64,000 nucleotides of DNA from Citrobacter sp. 18056 (GTDB lineage: Bacteria; Pseudomonadota; Gammaproteobacteria; Enterobacterales; Enterobacteriaceae), in assembly GCA_902706235.1 (NCBI GenBank), contig CACSJR010000013.1:106482-170481 (forward strand). The letters run 5' to 3'. Positions 8,749 to 19,570 of the stretch are shown here, piece by piece. Within the stretch, counting starts at the first letter, position 1. Each line of letters opens with the position of its first letter. The notes under the pieces were generated by a model. It had not been told where the DNA came from and ran no database searches. It worked only from the letters and a program-made list of their open reading frames with translations. Made by a program: the position numbers and the translations under genes.

Positions 8749-10143
8749 TCAATATGCTGCTTTGTTGACAAAGCCTTTGAAAATCGTCAGGAAAACGATG
8801 CGGATATCGAACCACAGGCTCCATTCACGGATGTATTCCAGGTCGAACTCAATACGTTTTTCCATTTTTTCCAGGGTGTCGGTTTCCCCGCGCCAGCCGT
8901 TAATCTGCGCCCAGCCGGTAATGCCCGGTTTGACCTTGTGGCGTAGCATGTAGCCTTCAATCAGCTGACGATACTGTTCGTTATGCGCCACCGCGTGCGG
9001 ACGCGGGCCAACGATAGACATCCCGCCGGTCAGCACATTGATGAACTGCGGCAGTTCGTCGAGAGAGGTGCGGCGCAGGAAGTTACCCACGCGGGTGACG
9101 CGCGGATCGTTTTGCGTGGCCTGGGTCACCACCGCGTCGTTTTCCATGACCCTCATAGAGCGGAATTTCCACACTTTGATGGCCTTGCCGTCCATGCCGT
9201 AGCGGGTCTGGCGGAAGATAACCGGGCCCGGCGAAGTGATTTTGACCGCCAGCGCGATACAGGCCAGCACCGGGGAGATCAACAGCAGGATCATCGTGGC
9301 CAGCACAATGTCTTCCACCCGTTTAATCACACGGTTCAGGCCGGACAGCGGCGTGTCGTACAGCGGCACCACCGGCACGCCGTTCACTTCGTCGATGCGG
9401 GAATGCAGAATGTTGAAGGTGAACACGTCAGGAATGAGGATCACCGAACAGGTGGTGTCAGCCAGTTCACGCACCAGGTCTTTAATGCAGGCTTCGTCTT
9501 GCATGGTCAACGCGATGTAGACGTTATGAATTTTGCCCGCGCGTGCATCTTCCAGCAGCTGCTGATAGTTGCCCGCCCAGTCGGCATTCACGCCACCCGG
9601 TTTCGGATCGTGATAGCTGCCCACCACGTCAAAACCCAGCCACGGCTGATTGCGGAAGCTGTCCAGCAGAACCTGCCCCGCGGGCATATCGCCTGCGACC
9701 GCAACCTGGCGAATGTTATAGCCGCGGTTACGCAGCCAGCCCACGCCGAAGCGGATAAACGCCCGGCAGGCCACCATGCCGCAGGTGCTCAGCAGATACC
9801 AGGCCAGCCACACAGCCAGGCTGTTATTGAAATCATCATTGAAGGCCAGCACACCGGCACACAGGATCAGCGCCAGGGTCCAGTTTTGCAGGAGTAACAG
9901 CAGCTCGGTGGTCATGCGCACGCCGCGCCACGAGCGGTAAAAATCAGTCATACCGCCAATCATCTGAAACGCCACCAGGGTGACCAGCGCCATCATCAGA
10001 TGCATGTAGGAAAACGGCAATGCTGCGCCTTTACAGACCACCCACAGCCCACCAAACATAATGGTAATGTCGGAGAATCGCTGCACCATTGAAATTAACG
10101 ATGCATTCGTTTTGGCTCGCTCGCGCTTTCTTAGAGTCGTCAT
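8749..10143 (-). CDS. wcaJ: Undecaprenyl-phosphate glucose phosphotransferase WcaJ
   Basis: Initiates colanic acid synthesis by transferring glucose-1-phosphate from UDP-glucose to undecaprenyl phosphate. It has 464 residues. The N-terminal half has four membrane helices and a cytoplasmic domain. The C-terminal polyprenyl-phosphate hexose-1-phosphate transferase domain (about 270-464) starts with a re-entrant hydrophobic stretch and carries SPGPVIFRQTRYGMDG, KFRSM, TSLDELPQFINVL and GPRPHAVAHNE, the catalytic signatures. Start MTTLRKRERAKTNASL matches E. coli. It follows cpsG after a 50-nt gap holding a small hairpin. Confidence 0.96.
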   Translation of the reverse strand: MTTLRKRERAKTNASLISMVQRFSDITIMFGGLWVVCKGAALPFSYMHLMMALVTLVAFQMIGGMTDFYRSWRGVRMTTELLLLLQNWTLALILCAGVLAFNDDFNNSLAVWLAWYLLSTCGMVACRAFIRFGVGWLRNRGYNIRQVAVAGDMPAGQVLLDSFRNQPWLGFDVVGSYHDPKPGGVNADWAGNYQQLLEDARAGKIHNVYIALTMQDEACIKDLVRELADTTCSVILIPDVFTFNILHSRIDEVNGVPVVPLYDTPLSGLNRVIKRVEDIVLATMILLLISPVLACIALAVKITSPGPVIFRQTRYGMDGKAIKVWKFRSMRVMENDAVVTQATQNDPRVTRVGNFLRRTSLDELPQFINVLTGGMSIVGPRPHAVAHNEQYRQLIEGYMLRHKVKPGITGWAQINGWRGETDTLEKMEKRIEFDLEYIREWSLWFDIRIVFLTIFKGFVNKAAY

Positions 10144-10164
10144 CGTTGTTCCTGTTAAAAGTGT

Positions 10165-10186
10165 CCCTCCCCCGTCCGGGAGAGGG
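10165..10186. repeat. Intercistronic palindrome between cpsG and wcaJ
   Basis: CCCTC...GAGGG arms around a CCGTCCGG core form a GC-rich hairpin. Similar tracts occur at the wcaA/wzc gap (22117-22152, CCTCACC with GGTGAGG arms) and beside the REP unit near 7173. They look like members of a short palindromic repeat family scattered through the operon. There is no T-run, so a terminator role is not supported. Confidence 0.4.
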
Positions 10187-10193
10187 TATGGGC

Positions 10194-11564
10194 TTATTGG
10201 TTCAACAACGCCAGAATGTCCTTTGTTTTGGCTTCCATCAGCGTCGTATCTCCGCGCGACTCGACGTTCAGGCGCACCACCGGTTCGGTGTTGGACGAGC
10301 GCAGGTTAAAGCGCCAGTCTTCAAACGCCAGGCTGATGCCATCGGTGCGGTCAACGTCCAGCGCGTGCGGTGCAAAATGCTGCTCCACGCGGGCGATGGC
10401 GCTAACCGGTTCGGCCAGCGTGCTGTTGATTTCGCCGCTCGCCGGGAACGCCGCCATGCGGTCACGCACCAGTTCGCCGAGGGTTTTACCCTTCAGGCAC
10501 AGCAGTTCGGTCACCAGCAGCCACGGGATCATCCCGCTGTCGCAATAGGCAAAATCGCGGAAGTAGTGATGGGCGCTCATTTCTCCACCGTAGATGGCGT
10601 CTTCCTGGCGCATACGCTCTTTGATGAACGCGTGTCCGGTTTTCGACATCACCGGCGTACCGCCCGCCAGGTTCACCACGTCGACGGTGTTCCAGGAGAG
10701 GCGTGGGTCGTGAATAATGCGCTCGCCAGGCTGTTTTTCGAGGAAGGCTTCCGCCAGCAGGCCGACGATGTAGTAACCCTCGATAAACTGCCCGTTTTCG
10801 TCGAACAGGAAGCAGCGGTCAAAATCGCCGTCAAAGGCAATGCCCATGTCTGCGTCGTGTTCGATAACCGCGTTGCGGGTGTCATCGCGACACTCCGGCA
10901 GCAGCGGGTTCGGGATACCGTTCGGGAAATTGCCGTCCGGGGTGTTGTGGACTTTGATGAACGTTACCGGCAGGTTCAGGGCCTGGAAGCGGGCTTCCAG
11001 GGCGTCAATCACCGGACCAGCCGCGCCGTTACCGGAGTTGATCACCAGCTTCAGCGGCTTGAGGTTCGCCGTATCGATGTAGCCCATCAGATGGTCGATA
11101 TACGCTTTTTGCAGGTCGATTTTCTGATAGCTGCCGCGTTTAGATTCAACCACCGGCGGGAAGTCGTTGGCCTCTGCCAGGCGCTGCACGTCGCGCAGGC
11201 CGGTATCGCCGCTGATGGGACGTGCGCCTTTACGCACCAGCTTCATGCCGTTGTAGTCCATCGGGTTATGGCTGGCGGTCACTTCGATGCCGCCGTCCAC
11301 GCCGAGGTGGAAGGTGGCGAAATAGATTTCTTCAGTCCCGGACAGACCGATATCCAGCACGTCGACGCCCGCATCGCGCAGGCCTTTCGCCAGCGCCATC
11401 TTCAGCGTTTCGCTGGTCAGACGCACATCGCCGCCGAGCACAATGGTTTTCGGTTTCAGGAATTCGCCGTACGCGCGGCCGATGCGCCAGGCGATGTCTT
11501 CGTTCAGCTCTTCGCCCAGCTTGCCGCGAATATCGTAGGCTTTAAAACAGGTTAATGTGGTCAT
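10194..11564 (-). CDS. cpsG: Phosphomannomutase CpsG (ManB)
   Basis: Interconverts mannose-6-phosphate and mannose-1-phosphate for GDP-mannose and then GDP-fucose synthesis. With the ATG at 11564 the protein is 456 residues, the E. coli length. An upstream in-frame start (11585) was rejected because it adds a non-conserved MPEKGKN. Features are the phosphoserine loop [13 protein letters not shown] (near residue 97), the metal loop [10 protein letters not shown] (near 240), the sugar-binding [13 protein letters not shown] and the C-terminal phosphate-binding [11 protein letters not shown]. It follows cpsB after an ERIC insertion. Confidence 0.96.
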   Translation of the reverse strand: MTTLTCFKAYDIRGKLGEELNEDIAWRIGRAYGEFLKPKTIVLGGDVRLTSETLKMALAKGLRDAGVDVLDIGLSGTEEIYFATFHLGVDGGIEVTASHNPMDYNGMKLVRKGARPISGDTGLRDVQRLAEANDFPPVVESKRGSYQKIDLQKAYIDHLMGYIDTANLKPLKLVINSGNGAAGPVIDALEARFQALNLPVTFIKVHNTPDGNFPNGIPNPLLPECRDDTRNAVIEHDADMGIAFDGDFDRCFLFDENGQFIEGYYIVGLLAEAFLEKQPGERIIHDPRLSWNTVDVVNLAGGTPVMSKTGHAFIKERMRQEDAIYGGEMSAHHYFRDFAYCDSGMIPWLLVTELLCLKGKTLGELVRDRMAAFPASGEINSTLAEPVSAIARVEQHFAPHALDVDRTDGISLAFEDWRFNLRSSNTEPVVRLNVESRGDTTLMEAKTKDILALLNQ

Positions 11565-11630
11565 GTTTTTACCCTTTTCAGGCAACAGTTAACCCTCTCC
11601 AGTACGGAGAAAATTATTTAGTAAAATGTA

Positions 11631-11753
11631 TAACCATTAGATTTCGCGTTGCAGGAAGGCGGCAACTGCGTGCATCGCCGGGAGCTTAGTAAACTAAGTG
11701 ACCGGTGTGCGCAAAGAAAGCCAACGCATCTGCAGCGTGAAAGATGATGGTTA
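11631..11753. repeat. ERIC (IRU) repeat between cpsB and cpsG
   Basis: Imperfect palindrome of 123 bp bounded by TAACCAT and ATGGTTA. The interior carries the recognisable ERIC landmarks: GTTGCAGGAAGGCGGCAA, a GGGAGCTTAGTAAACTAAGTGACCGG centre (split here: GGGAGCTTAG then CTAAGTGACC) and GCCAACGCATCTGCAGC. The right terminal repeat includes the TAA stop codon of cpsB, so the element abuts the coding end exactly. As RNA it would be a long hairpin between two cotranscribed genes. Confidence 0.88.
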
Positions 11754-13187
11754 GACCCTTCCGTAGCGATCCTGGAACCGCACTATGTCGTCCTCTTCGA
11801 GGTACGAGCCGGAGCGGACTTCAATCAGGTCGAGTGGGATCTTGCCGGGGTTTTCCAGGCAGTGCGTGGCCCCTAGCGGAATGTAGATGGACTCGTTTTC
11901 GCCCAACAGCTTCACGTCATCATTGATGGTCACCTTCGCGGTGCCTGCCACGACAATCCAGTGTTCGGCGCGGTGATGGTGCATCTGTACCGACAGCCCT
12001 TCGCCTGCCTTCACGGTGATGCGTTTCACCTGATAGCGTTCGCCAGAATCGATGGAGTCATATTTCCCCCACGGGCGGTACACTTCACGGTGAATGTGGT
12101 GCTCATGGCGGCCATCGGCCTTGATGCGCTCGACGACTTTTTTCACGTCCTGCACCGAATTACGGTCGGCGATAAGCACCGCGTCTTTGGTCTGCACCAC
12201 CACCAAATCTTTGACGCCCACGGTGGTGACCAGGCCGGATTCCGCATATACGTAGCTGTTTTCAGTTTTATGGCTGATAACGTCGCCGTGATGCACGTTG
12301 CCTTCGGCGGTGCGGTTACTGATTTCCCACAGGGAAGACCATGAACCGACGTCGCTCCAGCCCGCGTCCATTGGCACCACGACGGCATCGGCGGTGCGTT
12401 CCATTACCGCATAGTCGATGGACTCTTCCGGACAGGCGAGGAATGCCGCTTCGTCAACGCGAATGAAATCGAGATCCGGGTCGACCACGCTCATCGCCTT
12501 TTCACAGGCTTGCATGATGTCCGGGCGGAATTTGGCAAGTTCTTCCAGGTAGCGACCGGCGCGGAACAGGAACATGCCGCTGTTCCAGTAATATTCACCG
12601 CTGGACACGTACGCCTGCGCGGTGTCGAGATTCGGTTTTTCAACAAACTGCGCCACGTTAAACGCCACGGCGTCTTTCTCGCCTGGACAAACGTCACCGC
12701 GGCGAATATAGCCATAGCCGGTTTCCGGCTGGTCCGGCACGATGCCGAAGGTCACCAGTTTGCCGCTTTCGGCGTAAGGCACCGCGTCACGAACCGCATC
12801 GCGGAACGCATCTTCGTTCTGAATCACATGGTCAGCCGCCAGCACCAGCATCAGCGGGTCGCCGTTTGGACAGCTGCGTTGTGCCGCCAGCGCTGCCAGG
12901 GCAATGGCAGGCGCGGTGTTGCGCCCTGCCGGTTCGAGAATAATGTTCTCGGTCAGCTTATCCAGTTTGCGCAGCTGTTCAGCGACAATAAAACGGTGCT
13001 GCTCGTTACAGATAACCACCGGGCTTTCGCACTCCACGCCATTCAGGCGGTTAACGGTGGACTGCAGCATGGTCAGGTCGCCTTTCAGGCACAGGAACTG
13101 CTTAGGATAAAGGACCCGGGACAGCGGCCATAAACGGCTGCCGGAGCCACCGGCCATCACTACCGGAAAGAGTTGTGTCTGACTCAT
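11751..13187 (-). CDS. cpsB: Mannose-1-phosphate guanylyltransferase CpsB (ManC)
   Basis: Makes GDP-mannose from mannose-1-phosphate and GTP. It has 478 residues with the ATG at 13187, which overlaps the wcaI stop (ATGATGA). GGGG lies 7 nt before this ATG and only 4 nt before the alternative at 13190. The nucleotidyltransferase domain begins [16 protein letters not shown] and the C-terminal third is a mannose-6-phosphate-isomerase-type cupin ([20 protein letters not shown]). The C-terminus RYGRV equals the E. coli end. Its stop codon lies inside the terminal repeat of an ERIC element. Confidence 0.96.
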   Translation of the reverse strand: MSQTQLFPVVMAGGSGSRLWPLSRVLYPKQFLCLKGDLTMLQSTVNRLNGVECESPVVICNEQHRFIVAEQLRKLDKLTENIILEPAGRNTAPAIALAALAAQRSCPNGDPLMLVLAADHVIQNEDAFRDAVRDAVPYAESGKLVTFGIVPDQPETGYGYIRRGDVCPGEKDAVAFNVAQFVEKPNLDTAQAYVSSGEYYWNSGMFLFRAGRYLEELAKFRPDIMQACEKAMSVVDPDLDFIRVDEAAFLACPEESIDYAVMERTADAVVVPMDAGWSDVGSWSSLWEISNRTAEGNVHHGDVISHKTENSYVYAESGLVTTVGVKDLVVVQTKDAVLIADRNSVQDVKKVVERIKADGRHEHHIHREVYRPWGKYDSIDSGERYQVKRITVKAGEGLSVQMHHHRAEHWIVVAGTAKVTINDDVKLLGENESIYIPLGATHCLENPGKIPLDLIEVRSGSYLEEDDIVRFQDRYGRV

Positions 13188-14428
13188 CATTTAACCCCGA
13201 CGTCTTGAGAGGAAATATCAGCAATAAATTGTTTCAGCACGTTCGTCTTTTCGAGCGTGCGTTCGGCGTAATCGCCTGCAATCACGTTGTGGTGCGGCAT
13301 CAAAAGCGCCTGTTCGATACCGTCGACGAGTGCCGGAACCGACTCGGGCTCCACGCACACCGCGATACCCGGATGCGTATCGCACAACTGGCCGAGCTCG
13401 GTGGTGGCTTCGGCGGTGATCACCGCATTGCCGCCCACCGCCAGAATATTGGTCAGTTTCGACGGCAGAACCGCGTCCGCCGCGCCGCGCTTCTGGATAA
13501 CCAGATGGCAGTCGGCCATTTTCAACAGCGCGGGCAGCGCTTCGTACGACTGCAGCGGGAAGAAGCGCACATTGCTCAGGCCGCGTTCGGCGACAAGTTT
13601 TTCCAGGCGTGCTTTGCCCCCGCCCTGCCCGACGATCACGAACAGCCACGGTTTGTCCTGCAACTGCCCGGCGGCAGCAACGACATTTTCCAGCCCCTGC
13701 TTCTCACCGATGTTGCCGGAGTAGAGAATAATTTTGCGGTCTGCGGGCAGGCCCAGTTGCTCACGCAGGACAACGACCTGCGTCGGATTGACATCACGAA
13801 AACGCGCCACTTCGGACCAGTTCGGGAAGAAAATGACTTTCTCCGCCGCCACGCCTTTTTCCTGCGCTTTGTTCATCATTGAGCGCGAAATCGTGGATAC
13901 GTTGTCGACGTTGTGCAGACCGCTACGCTCAAACCGGCTGGCGAGTTTTGCCACCGTGCCGCCTTCGCCTTTTCCGGCCATGCCCAGACCGAGCATCGCA
14001 TCCACTTCATAATCCTGAATATGCAGCAGGGTGCGCGCGCCGGAGAGTTTCGCCAGCAGACGCATGCCTGGGGTGCAAAACAGCGTCGGCACCACGCCGA
14101 TAATCCTGTCCGGCTTCCAGCGACGTTGCGCCATCAGCGGGAAAAAACTGCTCAGCGCAAAGCTGCCGAGGTGAATCAGGCGCTTGAGCGTTGAAGGCTG
14201 TTTCGGCACATACAGCGGGCAGCGCCAGACGGTGGCAGCCCCCTCTTCGCGACGGTAGCGCCACGCGGAGTAGCGCTCGCCAATTTTCCATTCCGGGTAG
14301 TACGGCGGGGCCGTAATCACGCGCACATCGTGCCCTTCCTGCGCCATCCACTCCACCATTTCACCGGTGTATTTACCGATACCGGTAAGTTCGGGCGAGT
14401 AGTTAATTCCATAGACGAGGATTTTCAT
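13187..14428 (-). CDS. wcaI: Colanic acid glycosyltransferase WcaI (GT4)
   Basis: GT-B glycosyltransferase of 413 residues; in E. coli it is proposed to be the fucosyltransferase adding the second sugar of the repeat unit. It starts [18 protein letters not shown] at 14428, where ATGA overlaps the gmm stop. The longer reading from 14449 is not conserved. It has [12 protein letters not shown] in the donor domain and [13 protein letters not shown] near residue 310. It overlaps cpsB by one base, so gmm-wcaI-cpsB look translationally coupled. Confidence 0.94.
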   Translation of the reverse strand: MKILVYGINYSPELTGIGKYTGEMVEWMAQEGHDVRVITAPPYYPEWKIGERYSAWRYRREEGAATVWRCPLYVPKQPSTLKRLIHLGSFALSSFFPLMAQRRWKPDRIIGVVPTLFCTPGMRLLAKLSGARTLLHIQDYEVDAMLGLGMAGKGEGGTVAKLASRFERSGLHNVDNVSTISRSMMNKAQEKGVAAEKVIFFPNWSEVARFRDVNPTQVVVLREQLGLPADRKIILYSGNIGEKQGLENVVAAAGQLQDKPWLFVIVGQGGGKARLEKLVAERGLSNVRFFPLQSYEALPALLKMADCHLVIQKRGAADAVLPSKLTNILAVGGNAVITAEATTELGQLCDTHPGIAVCVEPESVPALVDGIEQALLMPHHNVIAGDYAERTLEKTNVLKQFIADISSQDVGVK

Positions 14429-14904
14429 AAACCCGGTGCCTCCGCGCATTTCTCTTCGAGGAAATAAGCGCGACTGTTGTCGTGGACGTTGTCCGCCGCC
14501 AGCAGTGCGTCCTGCGTCAGCCAGCGATAATCGTTGTGCTGCGCGGTCGGCAGTTGCAGGCCATCGACGTCAACCTTCAGGCGGAATCCCAGCACCACGT
14601 AATGGGTGCTGAAATCGGTGCCGGAAAAATTGTCGTCATAGAAATGCTGCCAGACGCCGTAAAACTGGCCTGCCGACATCGGCAGGCGCAGGCCTAACTC
14701 TGCTTCGGTCAGGCGCATAAAGGCATCGGCGAGCGTTTCATCTTTCTGCACTCGCCCGCCCGGCACGAACCAGTAGCCCTGTGCCGGACGGTTATTACGT
14801 TTCCCGAGCAGAAATTCGCCCTGGGCATTCTCCACGACCAAATCAATCGAGATGAGCGGCGTTGAACGCACCACGGTGGCAAAATCTTCTGGCTTCAGAA
14901 ACAT
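14425..14904 (-). CDS. gmm: GDP-mannose mannosyl hydrolase (Nudix)
   Basis: Hydrolyses GDP-mannose or GDP-glucose to GDP and the sugar, an unusual Nudix reaction thought to tune the GDP-sugar pool. It has 159 residues. The Nudix-box region [23 protein letters not shown] (in two parts: [10 protein letters not shown] and RLTEAELG, residues about 49-72) has the family's altered signature, and FVPGG precedes it. It ends in ...PGL as in E. coli. It starts 3 nt after fcl and overlaps wcaI by 4 nt. Confidence 0.95.
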   Translation of the reverse strand: MFLKPEDFATVVRSTPLISIDLVVENAQGEFLLGKRNNRPAQGYWFVPGGRVQKDETLADAFMRLTEAELGLRLPMSAGQFYGVWQHFYDDNFSGTDFSTHYVVLGFRLKVDVDGLQLPTAQHNDYRWLTQDALLAADNVHDNSRAYFLEEKCAEAPGL

Positions 14905-14907
14905 GGT

Positions 14908-15873
14908 TTACCCCCGGAAGCGGTGCTGATTCTCAAGGAACCACTGGTAAGTGCTGGCCAGACCCGCTTCCAGCGTCACCTCGTGATACCAGCCGAGCTG
15001 ATGCAGACGCGAAACGTCCAGCAGCTTGCGCGGCGTACCGTCGGGTTTGCTGGCGTCGAACACCACGCGGCCTTTGTAACCGGTCACTTTGGCGAGCGTT
15101 TGCGCCAGTTCGCGAATGGTGCAGTCCACCCCGGTGCCGACGTTGATATGCGACAGCATCGGTTCGGTGTTTTCCTGCCACACCTCGCGGTCGAGTTCCA
15201 TCACATGAATGCTGGCTGCAGCCATGTCATCTACGTGCAGGAATTCGCGCATCGGCGTGCCGCTGCCCCATACCACCACATCAGGCGTGTTGTCCTGAGT
15301 CGCTTCGTGGAAACGACGCAGCAGCGCCGGGATCACGTGCGAATTGCTCGGGTGGAAGTTGTCGTGCGGGCCGTACAGGTTGGTCGGCATCACCGAACGA
15401 TAGTCGCGGTTGTACTGACGGTTGTACGATTCGCACAGCTTGATACCGGCAATTTTGGCGATAGCGTACGGTTCGTTAGTCGCTTCAAGCGTGCCTTGCA
15501 GCAGCTCGCTTTCCGGCATCGGCTGTTTTGCCATCTTCGGGTAAATACAGGATGAACCGAGGAACAACAGCTTGTTCACGTTGTGCAGATGCGCGGCGTG
15601 AATAATGTTGCTTTCGATCATCATGTTTTCGTAGATGAAATCTGCCGGGAAGCTGTTGTTAGCGACAATACCGCCCACCTTCGCTGCCGCCAGATACACC
15701 TGGTCAATGCGTTCTTCTGCAAAGAAATCATTCACCGCTTTGCTGTCGAGCAGGTTCAGTTGGTCGCGGGTGCGCAGCACCAGCTCCACATCACCGCGCT
15801 GTTCCAGCTGGCGGACGATGGCTGAGCCCACCATCCCGCGGTGGCCCGCCACGAAAATACGTTGTCTGGTCAT
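14908..15873 (-). CDS. fcl: GDP-L-fucose synthase
   Basis: Epimerase/reductase that turns GDP-4-keto-6-deoxymannose into GDP-L-fucose with NADPH. It has 321 residues. It is a short-chain dehydrogenase with [11 protein letters not shown] (Rossmann glycine loop, residues 9-19), SSCIYP (catalytic serine region, near 107-112) and YAIAK (Tyr-x3-Lys, near 136-140). It lies 3 nt after gmd, which makes its substrate. Confidence 0.97.
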   Translation of the reverse strand: MTRQRIFVAGHRGMVGSAIVRQLEQRGDVELVLRTRDQLNLLDSKAVNDFFAEERIDQVYLAAAKVGGIVANNSFPADFIYENMMIESNIIHAAHLHNVNKLLFLGSSCIYPKMAKQPMPESELLQGTLEATNEPYAIAKIAGIKLCESYNRQYNRDYRSVMPTNLYGPHDNFHPSNSHVIPALLRRFHEATQDNTPDVVVWGSGTPMREFLHVDDMAAASIHVMELDREVWQENTEPMLSHINVGTGVDCTIRELAQTLAKVTGYKGRVVFDASKPDGTPRKLLDVSRLHQLGWYHEVTLEAGLASTYQWFLENQHRFRG

Positions 15874-15876
15874 GAC

Positions 15877-16998
15877 TCAGGACTCCAGCGCGATGGCTAC
15901 CTCGTAACCGTGAGCTTTAAGCAGGGAGTGTTTCTTCGCTGCTTCCAGATCGTTGGCAACCATTTCGGAGACCATTTCCTGCAAGGTGATTTCCGGTTTC
16001 CAGCCCAGTTTTTCGTGCGCTTTGGTTGGGTCGCCGAGCAGGGTTTCCACTTCAGCAGGACGGAAGTAGCGCGGGTCAACGGCAATCATCACGTCGCCTG
16101 GTTTCACACCCGGTGCGTCGTGACCGGTAACAGAAACCACGATGCCTTTCTCTTCTACGCCAGTGCCTTCAAAGCGCAGTTTGATACCCAGCTGTGCCGC
16201 GGCCATTTCGACGAACTGACGCACGGAGTACTGCACGCCGGTGGCGATCACGAAGTCTTCCGGGTTGTCCTGCTGCAGCATCATCCACTGCATTTTTACG
16301 TAGTCTTTCGCATGGCCCCAGTCACGCAGGGAGTCCATGTTGCCGAGGTACAGGCACTTCTCCAGGCCCTGAGCGATGTTGGCAATCGCACGGGTGATTT
16401 TGCGGGTCACGAAAGTTTCGCCGCGGCGCGGGGATTCGTGGTTAAACAGAATGCCGTTACAGGCGAACATGCCGTAGGATTCGCGGTAGTTGACGGTGAT
16501 CCAGTAGGCGTACAGTTTGGCGACAGCATACGGAGAGCGCGGGTAGAACGGCGTGGTCTCTTTCTGCGGAATTTCCTGCACCAGGCCGTACAGCTCAGAC
16601 GTGGACGCCTGATAGAAACGGGTTTTCTTCTCAAGACCGAGGAAACGAATCGCTTCCAGCAGACGCAGAGTGCCCATCGCATCCACGTCGGCGGTGTATT
16701 CCGGGGACTCGAAGGAAACGGCCACGTGGCTCATTGCGCCCAGGTTGTACACTTCGTCCGGCTGCACTTCCTGCAGGATACGGGTCAGGTTGGAGGAGTC
16801 AGTCAGATCACCGTAGTGCAGATGGAATTTCGGGTTTGCAGCATGAGGATCCTGATAGATGTGATCCACGCGCTCGGTATTGAATGAAGACGCACGACGC
16901 TTAATACCGTGAACTTCATAGCCTTTTTCGAGCAGCAGCTCTGCCAGGTAAGAACCATCCTGCCCGGTAACGCCGGTGATGAGTGCGACTTTTGACAT
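15877..16998 (-). CDS. gmd: GDP-mannose 4,6-dehydratase
   Basis: First committed enzyme of GDP-fucose synthesis. It has 373 residues. It shows the NADP-binding loop [13 protein letters not shown] (residues 8-20), STSELYG (catalytic Ser/Thr-Glu) and YAVAK (Tyr-x3-Lys). A hallmark [15 protein letters not shown] follows strand 2. It is followed after 3 nt by fcl and preceded by the acetyltransferase wcaF. Confidence 0.97.
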   Translation of the reverse strand: MSKVALITGVTGQDGSYLAELLLEKGYEVHGIKRRASSFNTERVDHIYQDPHAANPKFHLHYGDLTDSSNLTRILQEVQPDEVYNLGAMSHVAVSFESPEYTADVDAMGTLRLLEAIRFLGLEKKTRFYQASTSELYGLVQEIPQKETTPFYPRSPYAVAKLYAYWITVNYRESYGMFACNGILFNHESPRRGETFVTRKITRAIANIAQGLEKCLYLGNMDSLRDWGHAKDYVKMQWMMLQQDNPEDFVIATGVQYSVRQFVEMAAAQLGIKLRFEGTGVEEKGIVVSVTGHDAPGVKPGDVMIAVDPRYFRPAEVETLLGDPTKAHEKLGWKPEITLQEMVSEMVANDLEAAKKHSLLKAHGYEVAIALES

Positions 16999-17014
16999 GT
17001 TTATATTCCTCTAC

Positions 17015-17572
17015 TTACAGGGAGTTAATAGTTTCAACGCGTTCGCGCGTCACCACTGCTGGATTGCCTCGGCAAATCATGTTTGCCGGTAGCGTTTTAA
17101 ATACACTGCTGCGTGCGCCAACGACGGTGCCATCACCAATCGTCACGCCGGGTGCCACGAAAACATCCGTTGCCAGCCAGCATTTCTCGCCAATCACAAT
17201 CGGCGTCGCGTTAATATCAAAATGCGCGCTCATATAATCGTGACTGCCGGTACATAAATAACACTTCTGCGATACCACTGAATTAGCGCCAATGGTAATG
17301 TCGCCAAGGGTATATAGCACCGCGTCATCGCCCACCCAGGCGTTATCACCGAGGGTTAATTTCCACGGATACGTAATTTTTACCGAGGGGCGAATCACTA
17401 CGTTCTTTCCGATTTTTGCGCCAAACAGGCGTAATAAAAATGCACGCCAGCGGTAGAGTATTTGCGGCGACCAGGCAAATAAGGTTGCCTGGACGGCCCA
17501 CCATAATTGAACCTTAATACCGCCCGCTCCCCGGAAGCCTTTTGGCACCGAGAATCCGTTTAATTCTTGCAT
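17015..17572 (-). CDS. wcaF: Colanic acid acetyltransferase WcaF
   Basis: O-acetyltransferase of the left-handed beta-helix (hexapeptide) class, 185 residues (E. coli 182). In E. coli it acetylates the first fucose of the repeat unit. Hexapeptide repeats run from about residue 60 (IGKNVVIRPSVKI) to 165, with CTGSHD as the likely catalytic-histidine loop and VGARSSVFKTLPANMICRGNPA at the C-terminus. The few extra C-terminal residues are unremarkable. Confidence 0.93.
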   Translation of the reverse strand: MQELNGFSVPKGFRGAGGIKVQLWWAVQATLFAWSPQILYRWRAFLLRLFGAKIGKNVVIRPSVKITYPWKLTLGDNAWVGDDAVLYTLGDITIGANSVVSQKCYLCTGSHDYMSAHFDINATPIVIGEKCWLATDVFVAPGVTIGDGTVVGARSSVFKTLPANMICRGNPAVVTRERVETINSL

Positions 17573-17590
17573 TGCTTTTCCTTATATTGA

Positions 17591-18334
17591 CTACTTGTTA
17601 TATAAGGCTTTGGTCTTGCCCGTAGTACGCAGGCGTAATAAATGGGAAAATTCTGCCCAAAAGCCCGGCACGCGTAATATCTGGCGCTGAACTTTTTTTG
17701 CGTCGCGGCATAATTCCAGATTATTCGAGGTTGACACGCCGCCCATCGAAAACTCTGATACCAGGCCCTTAATCCGTTTAAAGGAAAAGCCTTCCTTATA
17801 CATTTTCGCCGCCAGCGCATAATCGGATGACACGCGATATTGCAAATCATACGGATAACGCTGCAACCCACTCACCGGGAAGAAAATAGCCTGATGGCTC
17901 GCCGGAAGGCTGTGATAAATATACCAGCCAGGTTTGGCACTGCGGCGCACCTGATGGCCGTTACCGAAATCGAGCATGGCATCGCCGATAACCATCGCAT
18001 TGTCTTTTTGCGTGGCCAGCTGGCGGACGCTGTTCGCCACATCGGCATGGAACACATCGCCGGAGTTCAGGAAGATAGCGAAGCGACCGCGCGACATCTC
18101 AATGCCCTTGTTCATGGCGTCGTAGATGCCCTTATCCTTCTCGCTGATGTAACGTAAGTTATATTCACCGCTCAGGTTTTCCAGGAATTCTGCGGTACCG
18201 TCTGCGGAACCGCCGTCGACGACAATCCACTCAAATTCGATACCCGGATCGTGCGCCAGATGAGCCAATGACGCCCAGGTTTTCACCACGCCTTCATAAT
18301 TTCGAAATGCAACGGTAATCACACTTAGCAGCAT
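17591..18334 (-). CDS. wcaE: Colanic acid glycosyltransferase WcaE (GT2)
   Basis: GT-A family 2 glycosyltransferase of 247 residues. The N-terminus [15 protein letters not shown] is typical. [17 protein letters not shown] gives the nucleotide-binding DGGS motif (near 36-45) and FLNSGD (near 89-94) is the DXD-equivalent. Cotranscribed with wcaD and wcaF on 15-18 nt spacers. Confidence 0.94.
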   Translation of the reverse strand: MLLSVITVAFRNYEGVVKTWASLAHLAHDPGIEFEWIVVDGGSADGTAEFLENLSGEYNLRYISEKDKGIYDAMNKGIEMSRGRFAIFLNSGDVFHADVANSVRQLATQKDNAMVIGDAMLDFGNGHQVRRSAKPGWYIYHSLPASHQAIFFPVSGLQRYPYDLQYRVSSDYALAAKMYKEGFSFKRIKGLVSEFSMGGVSTSNNLELCRDAKKVQRQILRVPGFWAEFSHLLRLRTTGKTKALYNK

Positions 18335-18349
18335 TTATTCGACTCCTTA

Positions 18350-19570
18350 TTAGCTATCCGTCAGTTTCAGCGCTTTACGCAGAATAAATGGACATACAAT
18401 TAAAAACGCATATTCCGGGCTAAAAATAGAACCGGTGAAAAACAGCGAAACCGGGAAAAACAGAAACAGCTGCACGCGATAGTTTTGGTTATTACCAAAC
18501 GCGTTAATCATCATTTTTCCGACTTTCGACATATACCAGGCTGTCAGTAACACCGCGAACCAGGAGAAATAAATAATCAGCAGATACAACCCATTGTCTA
18601 TTGTTTTCCCGACGTCCGCACCGTTAAAGATTCCGAATGATGCAACATATTCGTAAAGAGAACCAAAACGAACCACACCATCAATGTGGGTAAGAGAATA
18701 CCCAACCATCACCAGCGGCCCAATAATTCGGTAATAAGAGGATGAGCCTTCCGTTCCGAGATCGCCAAGGCGTTCCGAAATATACGGATAAGCAAATACC
18801 AGACCGACTAAAAAGACTGCTAAAGAAATGATTGCCAGGGGTAACTTCTTACTGATTGCTTCCTTATTCAGATACTGGAATGCCCATTCCAGCAAATAAA
18901 ACAGGATAAATGTCATTACGCCGGAAAACGATCCTGAAAGCACTATCCCTGCCAGAATCATAGCATCGGTCTTAGGCGTTTTGATACCGAACTGTTTGAT
19001 ACTGAGCCAAATTGAGATTAATGCCAGGGCGAAGAAGGCCGGTTCGAAATATAAGGCAGTGGTTCGCTTCCCACCAAATTTGATAAAGTTCAGAACATAG
19101 CTGTTACTGTAAATAAGATATTTCGAAATTATCTCCATCAAACTGCTGCCGCCGGTGAGGATAATCTGCACCATTTCCAGCGCGGCGAGCATCACCACCA
19201 GCCCGACGACAACATAAAAGAAGCGCAAGATTTTACGGTGGTTGTGCGGCGAAATTGTTTTAAAGCGAATGGCCCACACCATGCCGATGATGATAACGAT
19301 ATAAACGAACAGCATCGTCGAGGTGACGTATTTGCTGGCATCAAGCGACTGACCAAAGACATAGTTAAACAGCGTCAGCCCGGCACCGGCCCCCAGCGCA
19401 ATCATCAGTTTTTTCAGGCTGATGCGATCCACGTAGAGCAGCAACAGCACCGGCAAAAAGGTCACAATGGTTATCGGGAAACTTTCGCCGAGCTGGGCGA
19501 TTTTGACGTTAACCAGCAGGTAGATTAACGGCAGCAACAGGTAGCTACAGATTCTGATAGAACGAGACAT
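18350..19570 (-). CDS. wcaD: Colanic acid polymerase WcaD
   Basis: Predicted Wzy-type polymerase of the inner membrane. With the start at 19570 (MSRSIRICSYLL, strong GGAGG 5 nt upstream) it has 406 residues, matching E. coli (405). A longer reading to 19696 only adds arginine-rich shadow sequence from inside wcaC. It has about 11 hydrophobic helices and the periplasmic loop GTEGSSSYYRIIGPLVM. The start lies inside wcaC: 26 nt overlap, so reinitiation from wcaC is likely. Confidence 0.94.
   Translation of the reverse strand: MSRSIRICSYLLLPLIYLLVNVKIAQLGESFPITIVTFLPVLLLLYVDRISLKKLMIALGAGAGLTLFNYVFGQSLDASKYVTSTMLFVYIVIIIGMVWAIRFKTISPHNHRKILRFFYVVVGLVVMLAALEMVQIILTGGSSLMEIISKYLIYSNSYVLNFIKFGGKRTTALYFEPAFFALALISIWLSIKQFGIKTPKTDAMILAGIVLSGSFSGVMTFILFYLLEWAFQYLNKEAISKKLPLAIISLAVFLVGLVFAYPYISERLGDLGTEGSSSYYRIIGPLVMVGYSLTHIDGVVRFGSLYEYVASFGIFNGADVGKTIDNGLYLLIIYFSWFAVLLTAWYMSKVGKMMINAFGNNQNYRVQLFLFFPVSLFFTGSIFSPEYAFLIVCPFILRKALKLTDS

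Noticed and set aside
10089..11555. Plus-strand open frame of 488 codons opposite cpsG
   Set aside because: The same shadow effect; cpsG on the other strand has clear active-site motifs over its full length.
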